A stretch of 64,000 nt of DNA. Origin: Gemmatimonadota bacterium. GTDB taxonomy: Bacteria; Gemmatimonadota; Gemmatimonadetes; Longimicrobiales; Gaopeijiaceae. The stretch's first letter is position 1. Every line of letters begins with the position of its first letter. The position numbers were made by a program, and so were the translations under genes. Location: assembly GCA_041390105.1 (NCBI GenBank), contig JAWKQO010000003.1, positions 744,001-808,000 of the forward strand, given 5' to 3'. Under the pieces are notes generated by a model. It saw only the letters and a list, made by a program, of their open reading frames with translations. It was not told the origin of the DNA and did no database searches. This document shows positions 35,940-42,939 of this stretch, piece after piece.

Positions 35940-36713
35940 ATGTCCGACACGCCCATCCTGAAGATCTCCGGACTCGAAGCCAAGGTGGCTGAAGAGGACC
36001 TCGACATCCTGCGAGGTGTGGACCTCGAGATCCGCCCCGGAGAGATCCACGCCATCATGGGGCCCAACGGCTCCGGCAAGAGCACGTTGGCCAAAGTGCT
36101 CATGGGTCATCCCGGATACGAGGCCACCGCGGGTACGGTGCTCTACCAGGGGCAGGATCTCCTGGAGCTGGAGCCCGATGAGCGCGCCCGCGCCGGCATC
36201 TTCCTGGCCTTCCAGTATCCGGTCGACATCCCGGGCGTCTCCATCGCGAATTTCTTGCGCGCGGCCCAGCAGGCACGGCTGCCCGAAGGAGAGGAGTTGG
36301 ATCTCTTCGACTTCCAGGACGAGTTGATCGCTGCGATGGAGCTACTCGAGATGGACACGTCGTTCGCCGAGCGCTCCGTCAACGACGGATTCAGCGGCGG
36401 TGAGAAGAAGCGGAACGAGATCCTGCAGATGGCCATGCTCAAGCCCACGCTGGCGCTCATGGACGAGACCGATTCCGGACTCGACATCGACGCCCTCAAG
36501 ATCGTGGCGGCCGGGGTCAACGCGCTCAAGAAGGAGCGCCCCGAGATGGCCGTGCTGTTGATCACGCACTACCAACGGCTCCTCAACTACATCAAGCCCG
36601 ACATCGTGCACGTCATGGTGAAGGGTCAGATCGTGCGCTCGGGCGGGCCCGAGGTGGCGCTGGAGCTGGAGTCCGAGGGATACGCCGAGTATCGCGAGCC
36701 GGTCGGCGCCTGA
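35940..36713 (+). CDS. sufC: Fe-S cluster assembly ATPase SufC
   Basis: A 257-residue soluble ABC-type ATPase, the energy-using subunit of the SufBCD scaffold complex. Walker A GPNGSGKST (41-49), Q-loop region FQYPVDIPGV (91-100), signature FSGGEKKR (151-158) and Walker B LALMDETDSG (171-180) are intact. The TDSGLDIDAL sequence is the SufC-specific version of the D-loop region. The ATG at 35940 gives the family's N-terminus, but no good ribosome-binding site precedes it. It is the first gene of the operon, followed after 31 bases by sufB. Confidence 0.97.
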   Translation: MSDTPILKISGLEAKVAEEDLDILRGVDLEIRPGEIHAIMGPNGSGKSTLAKVLMGHPGYEATAGTVLYQGQDLLELEPDERARAGIFLAFQYPVDIPGVSIANFLRAAQQARLPEGEELDLFDFQDELIAAMELLEMDTSFAERSVNDGFSGGEKKRNEILQMAMLKPTLALMDETDSGLDIDALKIVAAGVNALKKERPEMAVLLITHYQRLLNYIKPDIVHVMVKGQIVRSGGPEVALELESEGYAEYREPVGA

Positions 36714-36744
36714 GCCGCGCCGCTCGCGACCACGGAGACGAACG

Positions 36745-38160
36745 ATGCCTGAGAATGAGCTGGTCGAGGGACTGCAACTCGACGAATACAAGTACCACTT
36801 CATCACCGAGGACGAACCGCTCTTCCGGTCCGATCGTGGGCTGAACGAGAAGGTGGTCCGGGAGATCTCGGCGCAGAAGGGCGAACCCGAGTGGATGCTC
36901 GAGTTCCGACTCAAGGCGCTGGAGATCTACAATTCCAAGCCGATGCCGGCTTGGGGTGCGGACCTGTCCAATCTCGAAGCGGTCCTCGATCAGATCTACT
37001 TCTATGTGCGGCCGCAGGAGAGGATGGAGCGCTCCTGGGACGACGTGCCCCAGTCCATCAAGGACACGTTCGAGAAGCTGGGGATTCCCGAGGCGGAGCG
37101 GAACATCCTGGCCGGGGTGGGCGCCCAGTACGAATCCGAGATGGTCTACCACTCGCTGAAGGAGGAGTGGACCAAGCAGGGCGTCATCTTCGACTCCATC
37201 GAGGACGGCCTCAAGAACCATCCAGAGCTGTTCCGGAAGTACTTCGCCACGGTGGTGCCGCCGGCCGACAACAAGTTCGCGGCCATGAACTCGGCGGTGT
37301 GGTCGGGAGGCTCGTTCGTCTACATCCCCAAAGGCGTCCAGCTGGAGACGCCGCTGCAGGCCTACTTCCGGGTCAATCAGGAGCAGATGGGGCAGTTCGA
37401 GCGCACGCTGATCATCGTGGAAGAAGGTGCGCGCGCGCACTACATCGAAGGGTGCACCGCGCCCGTCTACTCGACGGACTCGTTCCACTCGGGCGTGATC
37501 GAGATCGTGGTGATGCCGGGGGCCCACTTCCGCTACACCACCATCCAGAACTGGTCCAACAACATGTACAACCTCGTGACCCAGCGGGCGCTGGTGCACG
37601 AGCACGGGACCATGGAGTGGCTGGACGGCAACCTGGGCTCCAAGGTCACCATGAAGTACCCGTCCTGCTACCTGGTCGGTGAGGGAGCGCACGGCTCCAT
37701 CCTCTCCATCGCCTATGCGGGGAACGGTCAGCACCAGGATACGGGTGGCAAGATCATCCACGCCGCGCCGCACACCACGTCTTCGATCGTCTCCAAGTCG
37801 ATCTCGAAGGGCACCGGGCGCTCGTCCTACCGGGGGCTCTGCAAGGTCTACGAGGGCGCTACCGGGACCAAGGCGAACGTGGAGTGCGACGCGCTGCTCA
37901 TCAACGACACCTCGCGCACGGACACCTATCCGTACATCGAGATCGAAGAGAAGGACGCCAACGTCGGGCACGAAGCCACGGTGTCCAAGATCGGCGACGA
38001 GCAGCTGTTCTATCTGACCAGCCGCGGCATTCCCGAAGACGAAGCCATGGCGCTGATCGTGCGCGGGTTCATCGAGCCCATCGCCAAGCAGCTGCCCTTG
38101 GAGTACGCAGTCGAGCTCAATCGCCTGATCGAGCTCGAGATGGAAGGATCGGTGGGTTGA
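36745..38160 (+). CDS. sufB: Fe-S cluster assembly scaffold protein SufB
   Basis: A 471-residue SufB of normal length. The C-terminal beta-helix core and helical end are well conserved. The residues that correspond to the E. coli SufB cluster-building cysteine and glutamate are present in VECDALL (Cys381) and GHEATVSKIG (His409-Glu410). With SufC and SufD it forms the complex on which new clusters are assembled before transfer to apoproteins. GGAG lies 7 bases before the ATG. sufD begins 7 bases after its stop. Confidence 0.97.
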   Translation: MPENELVEGLQLDEYKYHFITEDEPLFRSDRGLNEKVVREISAQKGEPEWMLEFRLKALEIYNSKPMPAWGADLSNLEAVLDQIYFYVRPQERMERSWDDVPQSIKDTFEKLGIPEAERNILAGVGAQYESEMVYHSLKEEWTKQGVIFDSIEDGLKNHPELFRKYFATVVPPADNKFAAMNSAVWSGGSFVYIPKGVQLETPLQAYFRVNQEQMGQFERTLIIVEEGARAHYIEGCTAPVYSTDSFHSGVIEIVVMPGAHFRYTTIQNWSNNMYNLVTQRALVHEHGTMEWLDGNLGSKVTMKYPSCYLVGEGAHGSILSIAYAGNGQHQDTGGKIIHAAPHTTSSIVSKSISKGTGRSSYRGLCKVYEGATGTKANVECDALLINDTSRTDTYPYIEIEEKDANVGHEATVSKIGDEQLFYLTSRGIPEDEAMALIVRGFIEPIAKQLPLEYAVELNRLIELEMEGSVG

Positions 38161-38167
38161 GCCAACG

Positions 38168-39508
38168 ATGACGAGCGTGACGACGATGGCCCCCGAGGGG
38201 GTGACGGCAGCACTGAACCGGGACGCGGCCGAGGCGCGGGCCCAGGGGGCGCCCGAGTGGCTGCGGCAGCGGCGCCTGGAGGCATGGGAGACCTACGAGT
38301 CGCTGCCCTTCCCCACCACCACGCTCGAGCATTGGCGCTACACCGACGTGAAGCGCGTGCTGAAGATCCAGGACCTGTCCCTGGGCGAGGGACCTCGGGC
38401 TTTGGCCCCCGAGGCCTTTCCGGCCGGGCTGCGCGAGGCCATGGACGCGGACCGCAGCGCCGCCGGCCACGCGGTCGAGGTGGACGGGTGCCTGGTGCAC
38501 GTGGATCTGGATCCGGAGCTCCAAGCCCGCGGCGTGCTGTTGCTGTCGCTGCGCGAGGCGGCGCACACCCACGCGGAACTGATCCAGAGTCACTTGGAGC
38601 AGGCCGTGCCCGCCTCGGAGGGCAAGTTCCAGGCGTTGAACGCGGCCCTCTGGCAGGACGGCGTGCTTCTGTACTTGCCCGCCAACGTGCAGCTGGACCT
38701 GCCGGTGCGGGTGACGCGTTGGGCGTCGGAGGCGGGCACGGCGTATTTCACGCGCACGCTGCTCATCGCTGAACGCGGGAGCCGCGCCTCTTTCGTCGAC
38801 GAGATCCTCTCGCCGGACTTCGAGCGCCAGACGTTCCATTCCTCGGCGGTCGAGATGTTCGCCGAGGATGGCGCCCAGGTGCAGTACGTCTCCCTGCAGC
38901 GCATGGGGACGGGCGCCTTCCATCTGTCGCAGCAGCGCACGGTGGCCAGGCGCGACTCCACGTTGGACACGCTGAACGTGCAGCTGGGTGCTTCGGTGGC
39001 CCGCCTGGATCTGAACGCGCGCCTGCTCGGACCGGGTGCCAACAGCGATATGCTGGGGCTGTACTTCGGAGACGGGCGCCAGCACTTCGACATGTGCACC
39101 AGCCAGGATCACGTGGCCCCCAACGCCACCTCCGACCTGCTGTACAAGGGCGCGCTCGATGGCAAGGCCCGCTCGGTCTTCCGGGGCATCATCAAGGTGC
39201 ACGAGCGTGCCCAGCGGACGGATGCCTACCAGACCAATCGCAATCTGCTCTTGTCCGACCATGCGCGTGCGGACTCGCTCCCCAACCTCGAGATCGAGGC
39301 GGACGACGTGAAGTGCTCGCACGGCGCTACCGTGGGGCAGCTCGACGCGGAGGCGCTGTTCTACCTGATGAGCCGCGGGTTGCAGCGCGAGCGGGCCGAG
39401 CGTCTGGTGGTGCTGGGATTCCTGGGGGAGGTGCTGAGTCGACTGCCCCTGGGCGGCGTGGTGGACAAGGTCACCAAGGTCATCGAGTCCAAGCTGGGCC
39501 GGGCGTGA
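38168..39508 (+). CDS. sufD: Fe-S cluster assembly protein SufD
   Basis: A 446-residue SufB paralogue with the typical N-terminal helical part (EWLRQRRLEAWETYESLPFP, LEHWRYTDVKRV), central beta-helix and C-terminal SHGATVGQLD. The histidine there corresponds to the SufD residue needed for cluster formation at the SufB-SufD interface. It is required for iron entry in characterised systems. The C-terminus ends VIESKLGRA, and its stop overlaps the GTG start of the Rieske gene (GTGA). Confidence 0.96.
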   Translation: MTSVTTMAPEGVTAALNRDAAEARAQGAPEWLRQRRLEAWETYESLPFPTTTLEHWRYTDVKRVLKIQDLSLGEGPRALAPEAFPAGLREAMDADRSAAGHAVEVDGCLVHVDLDPELQARGVLLLSLREAAHTHAELIQSHLEQAVPASEGKFQALNAALWQDGVLLYLPANVQLDLPVRVTRWASEAGTAYFTRTLLIAERGSRASFVDEILSPDFERQTFHSSAVEMFAEDGAQVQYVSLQRMGTGAFHLSQQRTVARRDSTLDTLNVQLGASVARLDLNARLLGPGANSDMLGLYFGDGRQHFDMCTSQDHVAPNATSDLLYKGALDGKARSVFRGIIKVHERAQRTDAYQTNRNLLLSDHARADSLPNLEIEADDVKCSHGATVGQLDAEALFYLMSRGLQRERAERLVVLGFLGEVLSRLPLGGVVDKVTKVIESKLGRA

Positions 39509-39813
39509 GCTGGGTGCGGGTCGCCGACCCCGGGGCTTGCCCCGCGGGTTCGCTGTTGGCCGTGGAGGCCGAGGGCGAGCGCATCGTAGTGGCCAATGTG
39601 GACGGTGTGCTCTACGCGCTGGAGGACCAGTGCTCGCACGCTGAGTTCGCGTTGTCGCAGGGTGAGCTGGAAGGGTCCGAGCTCGAGTGTACCTTGCACG
39701 GCGCGCGCTTCGACGTGTGCACGGGGCGGGCGACGCGCCTGCCGGCCGTGCGGCCCGTCCGCTCCTTCGAGGTCGAGGAGCGGGAGGATGGGATCTACGT
39801 CCACACGGAGTAG
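39505..39813 (+). CDS. Rieske-type [2Fe-2S] ferredoxin in the suf operon
   Basis: A 102-residue single-domain Rieske protein. The cluster ligands are Cys43 and His45 (QCSHAEF) and Cys62 and His65 (ECTLHGARFD), the normal CxH...CxxH pattern; the second ligand loop continues DVCTGRA as in ring-hydroxylating dioxygenase ferredoxins. The start is a GTG overlapping the sufD stop, chosen because it is the only start giving a complete domain. It ends 3 bases before sufS. A ferredoxin translated between sufD and sufS may supply electrons for cluster building; it may also be a substrate matured by the system. Confidence 0.92.
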   Translation: MSWVRVADPGACPAGSLLAVEAEGERIVVANVDGVLYALEDQCSHAEFALSQGELEGSELECTLHGARFDVCTGRATRLPAVRPVRSFEVEEREDGIYVHTE

Positions 39814-39816
39814 GGA

Positions 39817-41058
39817 ATGGCCGACGTGAGCGCGCGCCTGCAGCCGCTGGCCCCCAAGGCGGACTTCCCCATCCTCGCGCAGTCCATCCACGGACAGCCC
39901 CTCGCCTACCTCGACAACGCGGCCACCACCCAGAAGCCCATCGCGGTGCTGGACGCCATCGAGCACTTCTACCGCCACGACAACGCCAACGTCCATCGCG
40001 GCCTCTACGAGCTTTCGCGGCGCGCCACGGAGGTCTATGAGGGTGCCCGCGCCACGGTGGCTGCTTGGATCGGAGCCCGTGACCCGGCGGAGGTGATCTG
40101 GACGCGGGGCACCACCGAAGCCCTCAACCTGGTGGCGCACGCCTGGGGCTTGGATCAGCTCCGGCCCGGGGACGAGCTCCTGCTCTCCGAGATGGAGCAC
40201 CACTCCAACCTCGTGCCCTGGCAGTTGCTGGCCCGTCGCACCGGCGCCGTACTCCGCTTCCTGCGCATCGCGGAGGACGGCACCTTGGACCTGGGCGCCC
40301 TGGACACACTCATCAGCGAACGCACCCGTCTGGTGGCGGTGGCGCACGTGTCCAACGCGCTGGGCACCGTCCACCCGGTCCGTCGCATCGCAGACGCCGC
40401 GCACGCCGTGGGAGCCCTGGTGGTCGTGGACGGCGCCCAGGGAGCGCCCCACCTGCCGGTGGACGTATCCGCGCTCGGAGCCGACTTCTACGCGCTGTCC
40501 GGCCACAAGATGCTGGGGCCCACGGGCATCGGCGCGCTCTGGGGTCGCCGGGAGCTGCTGCAGGCCATGGCTCCCTACCAGGGTGGCGGCGACATGATCG
40601 AGACGGTGGAGCTGGAAGGCAGCACCTGGGCCGCCCTCCCCAACAAGTTCGAAGCGGGCACCCCCCACGTGGCCGGCGCGGTAGGGCTGGCCGCGGCGAT
40701 CCGCTATCTGGACGCGCTCGGGCGGGACGCCATCCTGGCGCACGAGCGGGAGCTGCTCGCCTACGCCCTGGACGCGCTTTCCACCGTGCCGGGGATCCGG
40801 ACGTTCGGCCCCCCCGAGCTGGAGCGGCGCTCGGGCGTGGTCTCCTTCCAGATGGAGGGCGTCCACCCTCACGACGTTGCCACCGTCCTCGACACCCGAG
40901 GCGTGGCCATTCGCGCCGGACACCACTGCGCCCAGCCTTTGATGCGCCACCTGGGTGTCCCGGCTACGAACCGTGCCTCGTTCTATGTGTACAACTCGCC
41001 CGCCGACGTCGACCGGCTGGTCGAAGGGCTCGGCGAGGCGCGACGCATCTTCGGGTAG
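39817..41058 (+). CDS. sufS: cysteine desulfurase SufS
   Basis: A 413-residue group II cysteine desulfurase. The N-terminus YLDNAATTQKP, histidine cluster SEMEHHSNLVPW, PLP lysine in SGHKMLGPTG (Lys231) and sulfur-carrying cysteine in AGHHCAQPLM (Cys371) are all present. It takes sulfur from L-cysteine, forming alanine and an enzyme persulfide, which SufU then receives. GGAGTAGGGA precedes the ATG. It is followed by sufU after 27 bases. Confidence 0.97.
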   Translation: MADVSARLQPLAPKADFPILAQSIHGQPLAYLDNAATTQKPIAVLDAIEHFYRHDNANVHRGLYELSRRATEVYEGARATVAAWIGARDPAEVIWTRGTTEALNLVAHAWGLDQLRPGDELLLSEMEHHSNLVPWQLLARRTGAVLRFLRIAEDGTLDLGALDTLISERTRLVAVAHVSNALGTVHPVRRIADAAHAVGALVVVDGAQGAPHLPVDVSALGADFYALSGHKMLGPTGIGALWGRRELLQAMAPYQGGGDMIETVELEGSTWAALPNKFEAGTPHVAGAVGLAAAIRYLDALGRDAILAHERELLAYALDALSTVPGIRTFGPPELERRSGVVSFQMEGVHPHDVATVLDTRGVAIRAGHHCAQPLMRHLGVPATNRASFYVYNSPADVDRLVEGLGEARRIFG

Positions 41059-41085
41059 GGGTCGCCCCCGTTACTCAGGACGCCA

Positions 41086-41538
41086 GTGGACCGGACCGAA
41101 CCCCAGCTCACATCGCTCTTCCAGGAACTCATCCTGGATCACTACCGAAAGCCCCGGAACAAAGGGGAGCTTCCGGAATCGAGCGTCGAGATCCACATGC
41201 GGAATCCCAGCTGCGGGGACGACGTGCATCTGCGCCTCCGTCTGGTGGACGGGGTCATCGCGGACGCGCGCTTCACCGGGGAGGGCTGTTCCATCTCGCA
41301 GGCGTCCGTGTCGATGATGACGGCCCTGCTGAAGGGCAAGCCGGTACAGGAGGCCCTGGACCTGGCCGCCCGCTTCACCGAGATGATGCACGGCAGCGCG
41401 GAGGCCGCCAAGGACCGGAGCCTGGGCGACCTGCGGGCCCTGGCCGGCGTGAGCAAGTTCCCGGTGCGCGTAAAATGCGCCCTGCTGGGCTTCGACGCCC
41501 TGCAGGAAGCCATCAAACAGAATGAGGAGAAGGGCTGA
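41086..41538 (+). CDS. sufU: zinc-dependent sulfur transfer protein SufU
   Basis: A 150-residue SufU. The zinc ligands are Cys43 and Asp45 (NPSCGDD), Cys68 (GEGCSIS) and Cys131 (VRVKCALLGF). The insertion between the second and third cysteines and the absence of the IscU LPPVK motif separate it from IscU. It accepts persulfide sulfur from SufS, the pairing known from Firmicutes. The start is a GTG with AGGA upstream. It marks this as a SufS-SufU system rather than SufS-SufE. Confidence 0.95.
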   Translation: MDRTEPQLTSLFQELILDHYRKPRNKGELPESSVEIHMRNPSCGDDVHLRLRLVDGVIADARFTGEGCSISQASVSMMTALLKGKPVQEALDLAARFTEMMHGSAEAAKDRSLGDLRALAGVSKFPVRVKCALLGFDALQEAIKQNEEKG

Positions 41539-41539
41539 C

Positions 41540-42190
41540 GTGATCGGACCTGGAAGGCTGCGGCGCGGGATCAGTGCTGGATGGCTGCTGGGGGTCGTGG
41601 GCCTGGTGGCCTGTGGCGGCGAGCCCCCAGCGGAGGAGGTTCCCTACTTCCCACCGGGGCCTCCGGTGCAGGACACCCTCTCCAGCGAGACCCTGGAGGG
41701 CATTGATCCGGGGGAGTTGGGGCTCACCCTGCCCTGGACCCAGGGCACGCTGAACCGCCGCCCCCCTCCGGGGGCTCCCTCGCGCACTATCGATGGGATC
41801 GAGCTCGCTTCGCACCAGGGGTTCGACCGCCTGGTGGTGAGCTTCCGGGCCGACGCGCCCGATTTCCCGGGCTACCGGCTGGAGTACCTCACCGAAGCGC
41901 CCACGGAATGCGCGGCCGACCCGTCCGAAGTGGCCGTGGCCACCTCGGGTGCGGCCTTCCTGCGGCTGCGGATCTCGGGAGCGCGCGGCCACGATGACGA
42001 CGGCCGCTCCACAGTGGGTCCCACGACCCGGAAGGGGAGCTCGGCCAACCTGGTCACCCTGATCCGCACCTGCGACTTCGAGGGCGAGGTGTCCTGGGTC
42101 TTCGACCTCGCCACGGCCATGCCCTACCGCATCATCGAACTGGAAGACCCCACCCGCCTGGTGGTCGACGTCCAGCAGCCCACCGCCTGA
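41540..42190 (+). CDS. lipoprotein with AMIN-like domain, last gene of the suf transcript
   Basis: A 216-residue secreted lipoprotein: lipobox LVAC (Cys25), a proline-rich linker, then a beta-rich domain (about 85-215) with GFDRLVVSFRADAPDFPGY, an internal His-Asp-rich loop (GHDDDGRS) and a C-terminus PTRLVVDVQ. This layout resembles the AMIN-like domain of small actinobacterial lipoproteins. Two cysteines (ECAADP and RTCDFEG) could form a disulfide. The GTG at 41540 is preceded by GAGGAGAAGGG, a very strong ribosome-binding site lying inside the sufU end; an ATG at 41522 in frame has none. Any link to iron-sulfur assembly is by position only. Confidence 0.65.
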   Translation: MIGPGRLRRGISAGWLLGVVGLVACGGEPPAEEVPYFPPGPPVQDTLSSETLEGIDPGELGLTLPWTQGTLNRRPPPGAPSRTIDGIELASHQGFDRLVVSFRADAPDFPGYRLEYLTEAPTECAADPSEVAVATSGAAFLRLRISGARGHDDDGRSTVGPTTRKGSSANLVTLIRTCDFEGEVSWVFDLATAMPYRIIELEDPTRLVVDVQQPTA

Positions 42191-42234
42191 CCCCCAGGCG
42201 CACGGGGTACGCACCCCCTGCAAAGCGTTCCTCG

Positions 42235-42264
42235 GGCCCCCGTCCGTGCTTCGGGACGGGGGCC
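42235..42264 (+). terminator. terminator hairpin of the suf operon
   Basis: GGCCCCCGTCC (42235-42245) and GGACGGGGGCC (42254-42264) form a perfect 11-bp stem over an 8-base loop, followed by TTCGCTTG. It is the strongest hairpin in the window, 45 bases after the last suf-linked gene. Confidence 0.65.
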
Positions 42265-42402
42265 TTCGCTTGCTCGGCCCCGAACCGTGGCGTCCGCGCC
42301 ATTGATGCGGCTCGCACGAGGTTTGCACTCGGTCCAGCGGAACCTGCCACCGGAGCGGGGAAGACCCCCTGATCCGTCCGGCGGCCCGAGGCAGATGGTA
42401 CG

Positions 42403-42936
42403 GTGCGGCAAGCGCTTTCGCATAAAGGCTTTACGCTGATCGAGCTCCTGGTGGTGATGGCCATCATCGGGACGCTCGCATCCATCGTGGTGCCCAAGCT
42501 CCAGGGGGCCCGCCTGCAGGCGCAAATTGCCGCAGCCATCGCAGACGTCCGGGTCCTGAGCATCGAGGTGGCCGAGTACGCCGGGCAAAACGACGGGCTC
42601 TACCCCACCTCCCTGGCCGACATCGGACGGGGTGGCTTCCTGGATCCTTGGGGTCAGCCCTACGAATACCAGGCCATCGCGGGCACGAAGGTCCCGGGTG
42701 GTGGAGGAGGCGGTGGCGGTGGTGGTGGTGGTGGAGGGGGCGGTGGTGGCGGTGGTGGCGGTCCGAACTGTTCGCCTCGCAAGAACCGCTTCCTGGTTCC
42801 GCTGAACTCCGACTTCGATCTGTTTTCCGTGGGTCCCGACGGAAAGTGCGTTGGGCCGCTCACCGGCGGCGCCAGTCACGACGACATCGTGCGCGGCAAC
42901 GACGGCGGTTTCATCGGCCTCGGCAAGAACTTCTGA
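42403..42936 (+). CDS. GspG-like pseudopilin with a 22-glycine insert
   Basis: A 177-residue pseudopilin. The prepilin site is KG/FTLIE (Gly9-Phe10, Glu at +5) followed by the hydrophobic helix LLVVMAIIGTLASIVVP. After it come the GspG features DPWGQPYEYQAI and a C-terminal VGPDGKC...HDDIV, which in GspG bind calcium. Between them lies a run of 22 glycines (about residues 99-120). Type II secretion or type IV pilus-like assembly is the likely setting, but no other secretion gene is adjacent. The start is a GTG. The HD-GYP receptor starts 3 bases after it, suggesting one transcript. Confidence 0.85.
   Translation: MRQALSHKGFTLIELLVVMAIIGTLASIVVPKLQGARLQAQIAAAIADVRVLSIEVAEYAGQNDGLYPTSLADIGRGGFLDPWGQPYEYQAIAGTKVPGGGGGGGGGGGGGGGGGGGGGGPNCSPRKNRFLVPLNSDFDLFSVGPDGKCVGPLTGGASHDDIVRGNDGGFIGLGKNF
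42697..42762 (+). repeat. GGN trinucleotide tract encoding 22 glycines
   Basis: Twenty-two consecutive GGN codons (GGT, GGA, GGC and one GGG mixed) lie in frame within the pseudopilin gene. Mixed third bases mean the tract is not a pure GGT run, but length variation by slippage would stay in frame if it occurs in steps of three. Confidence 0.95.
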
Positions 42937-42939
42937 GCC

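Noticed and set aside
42395..42418. Sigma-54 promoter-like TGGTACG...GC just before the pseudopilin start
   Set aside because: The GG-GC spacing is one base short and the element overlaps the start codon.
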